Below, one piece after another: positions 1-7,139 of a stretch of 9,480 nt of DNA (positions are counted from its first letter, which is position 1; every line of letters starts with the position of its first letter). Source of the DNA: Candidatus Eiseniibacteriota bacterium (lineage in GTDB: Bacteria > JAFGKV01); the NCBI GenBank assembly GCA_025453925.1, contig JALOPK010000101.1:1-9480 (forward strand), in the 5' to 3' direction. The position numbers and the translations under genes are program-made. The notes below the pieces were generated by a model. That model made no database searches, had not been told where the DNA came from, and saw only the letters and a program-made list of their open reading frames with translations.

Positions 1-6
1 CCGGCG

Positions 7-45
7 TCCCGGGGTCACCTCTGCCTGTCAGAGGCGACCCCGGGA
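7..45. repeat. Strong GC-rich inverted repeat (hairpin)
   Basis: The left arm 7-16 pairs perfectly with 36-45, a single A/C mismatch follows (17 and 35), and 18-23 pairs with 29-34 around a 5-base loop at 24-28. This gives 16 Watson-Crick pairs with one internal mismatch. No T-run follows on the plus strand and no A-run precedes it, so it is not a textbook intrinsic terminator. It may be the end of a transcript from a gene left of the window, or a structured intergenic repeat. The structure is seen directly; the role is inferred. Confidence 0.6.
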
Positions 46-239
46 TCTCACGGCTACCGTGCATCGCTGATACGGTTGCGCTCGAGGACTCCGCCCGTGC
101 AGGGCTCAGTCGAGGCTCGGGGTTGCTGTCCACTTCGTTTTGCCGGTCACCCATTCGACTGCCTCGACATTGTGGCCATTGGCCCTCGCGGTTAGACTTC
201 CGGTTTTCGAATGCGCACATCAAACTCTGACCCGAGTCC
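46..239. other. Non-coding stretch before repeat copy A
   Basis: No reading frame here gives a recognisable protein, and the short open frames are compositionally arbitrary (rich in Arg, Ser and Pro). I see no clear promoter and no RNA gene. It separates the hairpin at the left edge from the start of the long repeat. Confidence 0.4.
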
Positions 240-940
240 ATTCGAGTTTCGGCGCACAGCCTGGCCGGTGCCCGCCAGTGCGGCGCACCCAGATGGGTGA
301 TTCGTCATCTCGTCTCATGCGGCCAGCCCCGCGCGCTGCGCCCCGCCGAAGAGCACGAGCCCGAGGAGCCCCGCGATGAGCGCCATTGCGCCATTCCTTA
401 CGCGGCGTTCCACGTCAGGTTGTTTCCCGAAGCGATCGGGCTGCGAACGGGCCGGTGTCGGCCAGGCAAGGGTTCGACAAGAGCCAACAGTTAGGCGACA
501 GAGAGGCGGGAGTCAACAGAGTGCTCGACAACGGTCGGGGCGTTGGAAGAGCGTCGAATAGCGGGATCGGCGGAGCGAAGGAGAGGGAATCGGGCGGTGA
601 GGAAGTGGCAGACCACGCGGACTTCGCTGCATGCGCCGAACCCCGGGGGGATTATAGTGAAGCCGTGATGGAGGTGCATTTGTGCGCCGAGCAGTGCGCC
701 GGGGAACCCCGCGATAGTGGTGCCGATGCCGCCCAAGGGGCAGAAGGCACGTCAAGACGAGTCGCGGACGCGAGGCTCGACTGCGCCTGCGCGGGCAGGG
801 ACCGCCGCGCAAGGGAAGCGGGAGAATCCATGGCCGCTGTGAGAGGGAGAGGCCGTCTCAGGAAGCCTGAGGGCGCCGACAGATGACGGACGGTCGTGGG
901 GACCTGGGCGGTTTCCCGCCTGCACGAAACCGGGCGCTCC
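240..940 (+). repeat. Long degenerate direct repeat, copy A
   Basis: This stretch aligns with about 7140-7875 in the same orientation. The best anchor is a 26-base identical block at 335-360 (7245-7270 in copy B). Both copies also contain the tandem octamer GCGCCATT twice (380-395), the block around 561-573 (GCGGGATCGGCGG), a C/G run near 641-650, and a segment around 891-914. Identity by eye is about 85 percent in the better segments and lower at the ends, so the boundaries are approximate. The offset between copies shifts by +2, -2, -1 and +20 bases along the element. Open frames differ between the copies, which argues against a protein-coding element. Orientation is arbitrary. I do not recognise the family. 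A remnant of an RNA-based mobile element such as a group II intron is possible, but I saw no domain V or maturase. Confidence 0.85.
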
Positions 941-1212
941 CCATCCATCTGCGGACATGAGCCGTGGAACCCTCCGCCCTGATCGGACGGCGCCTCGGAA
1001 GCCTCCATCGGGGGAGAAGGCGATTCGTCGCCTTCGCCGCGGCCAGCCGGTCTGATGCCAATCAGGGCAGATTGGTCCGTGTCGCGGCATTCAGGCGTCC
1101 CCGTGATGAGGACGGGGTCCTCCCTCACCTCATGGGAACGTTGATCCCCGGCATCTTGATCGCGGCTTGGCTTGCTTATCCCGCGATTTGGCAACGGCCG
1201 GTATTGGCCACG

Positions 1213-1244
1213 TTTGCCCGTGAGGTCCTTGGGTCACGGGCGAG
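1213..1244. repeat. Inverted repeat, 8-bp perfect stem
   Basis: GCCCGTGA at 1216-1223 pairs with TCACGGGC at 1234-1241 across a 10-base loop. Wobble and A-T pairs extend it to about 1213-1244. It is the longest stem in this gap and lies roughly 250 bases past the stop of the minus-strand glycosyltransferase. There is no following T-run, so a terminator role is only a possibility. Confidence 0.4.
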
Positions 1245-1349
1245 ATCGTCCGACCCCTGATCGACTCCTCATCGGCTCTCAGCCGACCCAGCGGCCCGTT
1301 CTTCCGAGCCGTCCTGTCACGGATTTGGGAGAGCGGGGGGGCGCACCAC

Positions 1350-1366
1350 CCGAGGAGGGTCCTCGG
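1350..1366 (-). terminator. Possible hairpin terminator after the GT-C gene
   Basis: CCGAGG at 1350-1355 and CCTCGG at 1361-1366 form a 6-bp stem with a 5-base loop, about 130 bases beyond the stop codon of the minus-strand glycosyltransferase. No U-tract follows on the minus strand. The stem is seen in the sequence, but the terminator call is weak. Confidence 0.2.
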
Positions 1367-1497
1367 CCTCGTCATGGCCGCGCTCCAAGAGTCCGTCCCT
1401 GGCCGAGTGTGCGGCCGGAGACTCTCGGGTTCCTCTTGAGCTGGAAGCTCGTGCGCGGGGGGGTTGGATCATTCGGGAACTCGTGGCCCTGCGTCGC

Positions 1498-3705
1498 TCA
1501 CAACCCCTCGATGTCAACCCGGCTGCCCCTCGATAGCGCTCCGTCGACCGGCAGCGGATTGCTCGACTCCACGATGCGGAATTCAGCAACCATACACGAG
1601 TAGATCGCATGGTCGTTCGCGAGGCCCAACACGTACGGTGAGAGGGATTCTTGGTTGCGCAGCACCACCTCGTGCATGCCTTCACCGAGCTTGCCAAGGT
1701 CCACGCGAAGGGTGTCGAGCATGTCTACGCAGATCCAACTGTCGTCGAGTGTCTGAGAGGGAGGCGCCTTGCCCCACCGGACCATTCCCTGTCCGGATTG
1801 GTATCCCAACGTTCCTATCTGGAGCTCATCCAGAAAGATGTCGAACGTGAGGAGTCTATCCGGATAGGGCGACGCCCACACCACGAGGCAGGTGGACGCC
1901 GTGCCGCCATGTGTCGCAAACCGGACACCGAAATCCTTCACCCCCACCCTGCACTGACCTGCCAAGCCTTCACCGGTGACGCCGCGCCACTCGCCTATGA
2001 GATGCATCCACCCCTCAGGCTCCGCAGGCCTGATCCGGCCCGAGGCGGGGAGTGAGAGATTGAAGTCCTCCGGCCTCGCACTCCCCCGCGTCTCCGCTAG
2101 CCAATCATAGTTGGTGATGGATCTCGTGCGAAAGTGGCCCCTGAAACGGTGACCCATAACGCTCTCGAGTTGGGACAGTGGCGCCCGGATCTGAGTGCGA
2201 GAAATCGGAGTCGACAGGATATAGTCGCCCAGTCGGCCCTCTGCGATGGCACGGGCGGCGGCCTCATTGATCAAGCCATCGAGATTCACCACGGCGACAT
2301 TGTCGGGTGCGAAGAACGCGAGCGCGCCGCTGTCGGAGGTGCCCACCACCACAGCGCTGTCAGGCGCGACCTTCCCAATCCCCAACGCTGGCAGTCCGCC
2401 AGGCTCGCCCCGTGAACCTCGATGCCCCCGCGCGTGCCGCTGGGCCGATGCAGACACCGTGTCCCGCAGGATCGCATAGGGCCTTGCAGAAGCCTCGACG
2501 AGGAAGACCATGCTTATCACAAGCATGGAACCGACGACAACTCTCGCCCACGCCGTCCTGGCATGGATCGCGACTCCTGTCACCCACAGAATGGCGCACA
2601 TCAGGAGCAACTGCGAAGGGTAGTAGTACCATCCGTTGAAGAACGTCAGTCTGACCACCACATGGACCAATACCAACGCCGATAGGGATCCGACAAGGAC
2701 GGCGGTGACTGCAAGGAAGCGGCGATGCACGCGGGGCAAGGGGAGAAGGAAAGCAGCAGTCAACGCGGACCCCACGATTCCGAGAAACATGGGCAGCGAG
2801 AGTCCGATGTTGGACTTCGACATCACCTCGGAGAATTCGGACCACGCCTGGCCAGCAAACAGGTGATGCCACCCGGTCTGGTCGAAATCAAAATGAGTTG
2901 CGTAGTAGCGTCTCATGATGATTGGGTCCACATACGCGCTGCTCTGGACGATCCTGCCGAATCGCGCCCAGCACCATGCACACCAGGGGGCGACAAGCAA
3001 CACCCACGGTAGGGTCAGCATGGTAGCTTGACGCAGGAACTCCGACCCGAGTCGCTCAGATTGGTGAATCGTGCGATAAGACCGCAGACTCCCGAACACC
3101 CAGATCCCCCATACAGGAAGTATCGTGGCGATGGCGTCGGTCCTGGTGAGGAACAGCAGAGCCGTTAGTGCGCCCAGGCTGGCCGTCGTCGCAGCCGATA
3201 CCCTTCCGGATGTGCCGGTCTGAACCATCAGGCGGAGCACAAGAACGGTCAGGAGGAGCGCGAGGCCTGTCTCAAGACCGTTCATGTGCGCCGCGAAAAG
3301 GTGAGGAATGCCGAGGTAGAGCACTAGGGCCGAGATCATGAGCGCACGGCTCTCGAAGATCGCCAGTGCCAGACTCGCGAATGAGAGGCACGCCGCATAG
3401 AACACGATGAGAGAGAGGGCTCGCACGGTGTCGAAGAACACCATCTTGGAGGGGGCAACCAACGCAGTCGCTGAGAGCACGAGCATCCAGAGGGGGTGAA
3501 AACCATTTGTGGGCGACATGCCGTCGAGGGTGAGCCCACGCCCGTGCGCCAGATTCCACGCCGGCTGCAAATAGTAGAATGCATCGTCTATCATCGGCCA
3601 ACGCGCCCAAGAAGCCCGGTCGGCCCGCAGCGCCGGAATCCCCAGCACGGCCGCATGGGACAGGATCAATGAAAGCACCACTGCGGCATAGCGGGAAGGC
3701 TTCAT
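1498..3705 (-). CDS. GT-C fold membrane glycosyltransferase-like protein with soluble C-terminal region
   Basis: This 735-residue multi-pass membrane protein probably transfers a sugar from a polyprenyl-phosphate donor on the outer face of the cytoplasmic membrane. After the first membrane segment (about 5-25) comes a loop with an Asp pair at 40-41 followed by AFYYLQPAWNLAHGRG, then PTNGFHPLW (65-73). This layout is typical of GT-C proteins, where the loop acid is catalytic. GLETGLALLL (143-152) and FLTRTDA (185-191) are further family-like motifs. Hydrophobic segments continue to about residue 405. A soluble part follows with DSGALAFFAP and VVNLDGLIN (458-480), as often seen in this family, then an extra, probably beta-rich, tail (about 560-735). 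The ATG start has GGGA about 8 bases upstream. It lies about 250 bases downstream of the SGNH gene. Substrate and exact family are not resolvable; a non-enzymatic GT-C homologue cannot be excluded. Confidence 0.85.
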   Translation of the reverse strand: MKPSRYAAVVLSLILSHAAVLGIPALRADRASWARWPMIDDAFYYLQPAWNLAHGRGLTLDGMSPTNGFHPLWMLVLSATALVAPSKMVFFDTVRALSLIVFYAACLSFASLALAIFESRALMISALVLYLGIPHLFAAHMNGLETGLALLLTVLVLRLMVQTGTSGRVSAATTASLGALTALLFLTRTDAIATILPVWGIWVFGSLRSYRTIHQSERLGSEFLRQATMLTLPWVLLVAPWCAWCWARFGRIVQSSAYVDPIIMRRYYATHFDFDQTGWHHLFAGQAWSEFSEVMSKSNIGLSLPMFLGIVGSALTAAFLLPLPRVHRRFLAVTAVLVGSLSALVLVHVVVRLTFFNGWYYYPSQLLLMCAILWVTGVAIHARTAWARVVVGSMLVISMVFLVEASARPYAILRDTVSASAQRHARGHRGSRGEPGGLPALGIGKVAPDSAVVVGTSDSGALAFFAPDNVAVVNLDGLINEAAARAIAEGRLGDYILSTPISRTQIRAPLSQLESVMGHRFRGHFRTRSITNYDWLAETRGSARPEDFNLSLPASGRIRPAEPEGWMHLIGEWRGVTGEGLAGQCRVGVKDFGVRFATHGGTASTCLVVWASPYPDRLLTFDIFLDELQIGTLGYQSGQGMVRWGKAPPSQTLDDSWICVDMLDTLRVDLGKLGEGMHEVVLRNQESLSPYVLGLANDHAIYSCMVAEFRIVESSNPLPVDGALSRGSRVDIEGL

Positions 3706-3757
3706 GAACGGCGTCCCGGCAGAGGCGCAGGCGACGGGAACTGAGGGAAGGCCGAAG

Positions 3758-3778
3758 CAACCAGGTTCTTCCCGGTTG
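3758..3778. repeat. Hairpin between SGNH and GT-C genes
   Basis: CAACC (3758-3762) pairs with GGTTG (3774-3778), then a single A/C mismatch, then GG (3764-3765) with CC (3771-3772), around the 5-base loop TTCTT. It lies about 55 bases upstream of the GT-C start codon on the minus strand, so in a readthrough transcript it would fall in the leader. No T-run follows on either strand. Confidence 0.35.
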
Positions 3779-3791
3779 TTGGGCTCACGTT

Positions 3792-3828
3792 TCGCGGGAC
3801 TCCAACCACGCGGCCCGACCTCCCGCGA
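3792..3828. repeat. Perfect 8-bp inverted repeat with 21-base spacer
   Basis: TCGCGGGA at 3792-3799 is exactly complementary to TCCCGCGA at 3821-3828. With a 21-base spacer it could form a weak stem-loop or be a two-half-site operator upstream of the GT-C gene. Chance occurrence is possible in GC-rich DNA. Confidence 0.3.
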
Positions 3829-3957
3829 CGGCGATTCCCGGCGATCGCCGACGGTCTGGGGCTGAAGGGCGCACGCGCAGGCAGACCCTTCGCGGAGTAT
3901 GCTCGCATCCTGGGTTCCGCCCCCGGGCGCCGCCGCATGTCGCCTAGTGGACGCGCG

Positions 3958-4042
3958 CTACTGCACGATGTCAAGCAGTGTCGCCTCCTGAAGGGTGCGG
4001 TAGAGAATGTCGGCCACACGCGCCGCCCCGTCCTTGTTGAGT
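3958..4042 (-). other. Out-of-frame C-terminal tail of the SGNH gene (apparent frameshift)
   Basis: In the main frame the SGNH protein reads PWDDIHFN and then a Gly/Arg/Pro/Ser-rich tail ending at 3971. Dropping one base near 4042 moves the reading to another frame, which gives LNKDGAARVADILYRTLQ and continues to EATLLDIVQ before a TAG at 3958-3960. That tail matches the usual SGNH end, where the catalytic DxxH is followed by N-x-x-G-x-x-x-V/I-A-x-x-L. The corrected protein would be 352 residues. There is no homopolymer at the junction, so either a real one-base insertion or an assembly error is possible. Confidence 0.7.
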
Positions 4043-5017
4043 GTTGAAGTGTATGTCGTCCCATGGGAACAACTCGCTCACGCGCGACGCGGGCAGCGAG
4101 TCAAAGCTCGCTGCAAGATCGCACAGGTGCGCTCCACGCGCCGCTGCAACTTCTCGGACGATCGAGACGTACTGCCGATGAACAGGGAGCCAATCGCCGC
4201 GGGTGTCATCTTGTGTCGCCGTGGTCCCCGGTGAACCCGGATCCGTGTCTCCATCCCCGTCCCACACTGGCGTCGGAGCAGTCATGAGCACCGGCACTAT
4301 CCCCCTTTCCACCGAAAAGTCCACCATTTGCGTGAGATTCAGCCGAAAGACCTCAGGGGACACCCTCAACGACCGGGCATCGCGGTTGAGGGAGGCCACC
4401 CATCCCTTCGCGAATAGCTGCATCAACCGCACCTGTCGATATCGATAGAAGGTGCGGTTGTAGGCGCTCACGCGCTTGTCCTCGATCCCCCACCCCCTCC
4501 AATGGTCATTCCAGCCGAAGAGCGCGGTGATGATCCTGGGCCGCAGGCGCCAGACATCTTGCCTCAATTGCGCCATCCCTTGGTGAGAGGACCATCCGAT
4601 CGTGGCGACATTCCCGTACACGATCTCTCTGCCCGTTCTCTCGCGAACCAAGCCCTCGAAACGGCGCTGGTACTGCCCGCTGTATGTACACGAGCACCCC
4701 AACGAGACCAGTGCCGGCCGCTCCCTGCGTAGGGAATCGAGAACCAGGTGGTAGTCCTCCCGTACCCAGAGGAGCAGTGGATCCATGATGTTCACTGGCT
4801 TAAGGTCGTCGATGAATCCAACCGCGCGGAGATTGAACTGGTATGAGAATCCTGCTAGGCGGAGGGCTGCCTCGCTCGCCATGATACCCACAAGGATTCC
4901 ACCGGTCACCATGACAAGCTTCTGCCACACGGGTCGGTTCACGCTGCACGCATCTCGCTTGGCTTCACGACCTTGCCCTGATGTCTTCCCCGAGTTCATT
5001 TCGTGAACACATGTCAT
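3971..5017 (-). CDS. SGNH/GDSL hydrolase-like protein, membrane-anchored, frameshifted near the end
   Basis: The protein has 348 residues in the open frame. One membrane segment (about 35-54) follows a short N-terminal tail, so it is probably anchored with the catalytic part outside. The SGNH blocks are all visible: LGCSCTYS (106-113, candidate nucleophile Ser109), GNVATIGWSSHQG (135-147, block II), LFGWNDHW (166-173, Asn170 of block III) and PWDDIHFN (318-325, Asp320 and His323 of the DxxH block). Such enzymes cleave or move acyl esters; beside glycosyltransferases an O-acetyl group on a glycan is a reasonable substrate, but that is inference. The last 23 residues after N325 look out of frame. 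The catalytic residues lie before the shift, but the missing terminal helix may impair folding. The ATG at 5017 has GGAGG only 2 bases upstream, which is close; the ATG at codon 7 would be too far from it. Confidence 0.8.
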   Translation of the reverse strand: MTCVHEMNSGKTSGQGREAKRDACSVNRPVWQKLVMVTGGILVGIMASEAALRLAGFSYQFNLRAVGFIDDLKPVNIMDPLLLWVREDYHLVLDSLRRERPALVSLGCSCTYSGQYQRRFEGLVRERTGREIVYGNVATIGWSSHQGMAQLRQDVWRLRPRIITALFGWNDHWRGWGIEDKRVSAYNRTFYRYRQVRLMQLFAKGWVASLNRDARSLRVSPEVFRLNLTQMVDFSVERGIVPVLMTAPTPVWDGDGDTDPGSPGTTATQDDTRGDWLPVHRQYVSIVREVAAARGAHLCDLAASFDSLPASRVSELFPWDDIHFNTQQGRGGACGRHSLPHPSGGDTA

Positions 5018-5420
5018 GGCCTCCAGTCGTCAATCTGGAAGCAGTGGCCTGTTCGGGTGGGCCTGTGAATCTGCGGCGGGCAGAACTCAATCGGGCCGCA
5101 CCTCCCGTTGTCCGATTGACTGCCCACGAGCCGTGATCCTCCCCGTGCTCGTCCGCGAATGAGCCATCCGCTGAGGCCCCTGACGGGTGGGAAACGGGGA
5201 GGACCCTTCTCCCCGCAGAACCCGACTCCTCGGCCGTCCCATGAACGGCTAGACCGGCTTGCGAGAAGAAGAACGCACTGGAGAATCTCTTTCGGTCCAG
5301 CGTCCCCCCTCGCACAACGCGGCAACCCTGCCCGTGCAGCCCGGCGATTGCCGAAGCTCACGCGCCGAGGTGCGCCGGGAGATTGCGTGCTCATGGAGCG
5401 GGGCATGGCGCGTTGCTCTC
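5018..5420. other. Intergenic region between GT87-like and SGNH genes
   Basis: About 400 bases on the minus strand between the stop of the GT87-like gene and the SGNH start. The open frames across it give Arg/Ser/Pro-rich sequence with no recognisable motif. It contains one good hairpin (5195-5215). A gap this long suggests that the SGNH gene has its own promoter, which I could not pinpoint. Confidence 0.4.
5191..5215 (-). terminator. Possible intrinsic terminator after the GT87-like gene
   Basis: CGGGGAG (5195-5201) and CTCCCCG (5209-5215) form a perfect 7-bp stem with a 7-base loop. Read on the minus strand, the stem is followed by TTTCCC, a short and weak U-tract. It lies about 205 bases past the stop codon of the GT87-like gene and about 180 bases before the SGNH start, where a terminator would separate the two transcripts. 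Confidence 0.4.
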
Positions 5421-6788
5421 TCACTTCGGCTGTTTCTGTCCAAAGCCGCACGGAGAATCGGGGGAACTCGACGTCGCACCCCGTTGGCGGATCAGAATCC
5501 TCAGTGCAAGGGTCATCCAAAGCAGGCCGAGACCGTAGAGATTCAGAGATGAGCTTCGCACAAGCTCACGAACAAGCATGCTTCCGTGCTTGTACACGGG
5601 AACATGAAAGCTGAGGGCCATGAGCCCATACGACAGGGCCACGCCCGCGACTACGCATCTGTACGCCGGACGCGGAAGAGCCGGCATCCGACGGGTGACC
5701 ACGGCAATCGCGGGAAGCGCGACGACGAGGTGCTCCGTCCACGTCCAGGCGTTCACAATCATCGCCGCAATCAGCAGTAGACACATACGATCGAAGGGCA
5801 AGGCCGTCGAGTTCCGACTCGGCACGACCGCCAAAAGGCCCGAAACGAGGAAGACTGCGATGCGCAGGAGTCGGCTGACGTTAGAGGCGTGTTGCGCGGC
5901 GACCGAGGAATCCCCCGGGCTGGTGCCCGCTCCACTCACCCGGCTCACGAAGGAGTTCAGCGAGACATCATTCGCTCCGGCGTGCACAAGGCCGGCGTTC
6001 TTGGGGAGCTCATTGCGCAGGTAACGTTCGAATGGTCCTGGGCCAAGCACTGCAACCGAAACACAGAGCACAGCGAGCCCCACGCCTATCATGACCCCGA
6101 GCGCCCTCGTCTTTCGATCCGCGAGGAGTTGGATCGCAGTCGCACCAGGAAAGAGCTTGACCACTGCGGCCACCCCAAGCGAAGCACCGGACCGTGCCCA
6201 TCTCTCTCTTTCATACGCCACTAGTCCGACCACGACGAACAGAAGAACAACGATGTTGACTTGGCCGGTACCGATGGTCTCCCACGAAGGAGCGTACGAC
6301 GCCGCGGCGATGACGGCCACGCCCAACGCAGTTGCTGAGCGCGGGAACGACAAGCCCCAGAACAGCAAGAACACGGCGGCCCAGTAGAGTATTGCATTAC
6401 TCACAACGGAGACCACAGCGGCCTCCGCCGGTGTCAACACCGCCGCAACCGGCATGAACAGAAGCGCGATGTGAGGGGGATAGCAGAACTCAGGGGGGCC
6501 CCTGCGCATGCCGAGGGTCCGCGCGAGCGCGCGGGTATGTTTGAGATCATAGAGGTCGTGGCCATGGAGAGCAGAGTAGCCTGCCATGTAGAACGTGCCG
6601 AAGTCCCCCCATGCTACCTCGTCTATGGCTGAGAGGGGACGTACGAGCCCGCGGTGACACCATCCCACCAACGACGTCATCGCAAGGGCCGCGAAGAACA
6701 GCCGGGTGAGGACTGCACGTCGGGGATGCCGGGTGGGGGGACGGTCGTTCACCGGCAGTTGTTCTTCACCAACCTGGAAGTCATGCAC
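5421..6788 (-). CDS. GT87 family (DUF2029) mannosyltransferase-like membrane protein
   Basis: This 455-residue multi-pass protein has the features of glycosyltransferase family 87, GT-C enzymes that use polyprenyl-phosphate-mannose (as in mycobacterial PimE) or a related donor outside the membrane. After the first membrane segment (about 28-45) the loop reads WGDFGTFYMAGYSALHGHD (60-78), where Asp62 is the likely catalytic acid, followed by LYD. FCYPPHIALLFMP (101-113), GTGQVNIVVLLF (173-184) and LGVAAVVKLFP (204-214) are classic for the family. Further membrane segments run to about 432, ending in a short basic, Ser-rich tail. Length is normal for the family. The start is GTG: GGGAG lies about 9 bases upstream on the minus strand, and the next in-frame GTG (codon 13) lacks such a site. 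It is the first gene of the minus-strand group. Donor and acceptor cannot be told from sequence. Confidence 0.88.
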   Translation of the reverse strand: MHDFQVGEEQLPVNDRPPTRHPRRAVLTRLFFAALAMTSLVGWCHRGLVRPLSAIDEVAWGDFGTFYMAGYSALHGHDLYDLKHTRALARTLGMRRGPPEFCYPPHIALLFMPVAAVLTPAEAAVVSVVSNAILYWAAVFLLFWGLSFPRSATALGVAVIAAASYAPSWETIGTGQVNIVVLLFVVVGLVAYERERWARSGASLGVAAVVKLFPGATAIQLLADRKTRALGVMIGVGLAVLCVSVAVLGPGPFERYLRNELPKNAGLVHAGANDVSLNSFVSRVSGAGTSPGDSSVAAQHASNVSRLLRIAVFLVSGLLAVVPSRNSTALPFDRMCLLLIAAMIVNAWTWTEHLVVALPAIAVVTRRMPALPRPAYRCVVAGVALSYGLMALSFHVPVYKHGSMLVRELVRSSSLNLYGLGLLWMTLALRILIRQRGATSSSPDSPCGFGQKQPK

Positions 6789-7139
6789 AGAGAGCGGCTC
6801 CCACCATTCGGGCGAACATCCCCTGGAAGTCAGGACCGAAGCCCCCGCGGCGCCAACGCCCGCTCGTGGTCGCCCGGCAGCGGGCCGACACGGGCACAGG
6901 ATGGACCGCTGGTGCCCGCATATAACGCGAGAGCGGATTGATAGTAAAGGCCATCTCTTGAGGTCGCTTCGCGTGGATCTGATTGAAGCTGGAGCCTCCG
7001 CGCAGGCCAGGCCCCCGACTGCCGGTGGAGGTTCTCACGACGTTCCCGTACATTCCATCGGGGCAGAGACCCCGCTGCCACCCGGACAACCGGCACCACC
7101 ATGATTCGCCAGGATGCTCGGAGGACTGCCCCATCTCGA
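6789..7139. other. Upstream region of the GT87-like gene
   Basis: About 350 bases between the GT87-like start and repeat copy B. I find no gene. The only locally AT-rich patch (about 6919-6948) is the best promoter candidate for the minus-strand genes. The overlapping open frames are Arg/Pro-rich and unlike real proteins. Confidence 0.4.
6919..6948 (-). promoter_or_regulatory. Possible sigma-70-like promoter for the GT87-like gene
   Basis: On the minus strand TTTACT (6948-6943) and TATATG (6924-6919) are separated by 18 bases, resembling loose -35 and -10 elements (about 4 of 6 consensus bases each). They lie in an AT-rich island of otherwise GC-rich DNA and would give a leader of roughly 120 bases before the GTG start. 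This is a by-eye guess. Confidence 0.25.

Larger units (their letters stand above)
941..1497. other. Gene-free stretch with several inverted repeats
   Basis: No reading frame gives a recognisable protein. The stretch lies downstream of the minus-strand glycosyltransferase gene and holds hairpin-forming sequences: 1099-1104 with 1112-1117, 1216-1223 with 1234-1241, and 1350-1355 with 1361-1366. None has a good T-run on either strand. One or more may mark the 3' end of the minus-strand transcript. It may also hold a decayed gene too eroded to recognise. Confidence 0.4.
3706..3957. other. Intergenic region rich in inverted repeats
   Basis: This gap lies between the SGNH gene and the GT-C gene on the minus strand. 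It holds a hairpin at 3758-3778, a perfect 8-bp inverted repeat TCGCGGGA/TCCCGCGA (3792-3799 and 3821-3828), and a 12-base perfect palindrome CGGCGATCGCCG at 3839-3850. I see no gene. The open frames that cross it are shadows of the neighbouring genes. Confidence 0.45.

Noticed and set aside
380-395. Tandem octamer GCGCCATT x2 as a microsatellite
   Set aside because: Only two units, and present identically in copy B at 7290-7305, so it is part of the conserved long repeat rather than a variable tract.
386-886. Open frame of 166 codons in repeat copy A
   Set aside because: The matching stretch of copy B has indels of 2, 2, 1 and 20 bases and does not keep this frame. The sequence is rich in Arg, Gly and Ala with no motif, so it is probably a GC-driven chance frame.
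240-940. Repeat as a group II intron or retroelement
   Set aside because: I could not find a domain V-like hairpin, a reverse transcriptase or clear intron ends. Kept only as one hypothesis for the repeat family.
652-1194. 180-codon minus-strand open frame across the end of repeat copy A
   Set aside because: It crosses the repeat boundary, is Pro/Ser/Arg-rich and shows no domain or homologous frame in copy B.
2286-2477. Possible compensated frameshift within the GT-C protein (residues about 415-440)
   Set aside because: The local sequence is unusually rich in Arg, Gly and His, but the main frame returns to family-like sequence directly (VAPDSAVVVGTSDSG), and neither alternative frame looks better.
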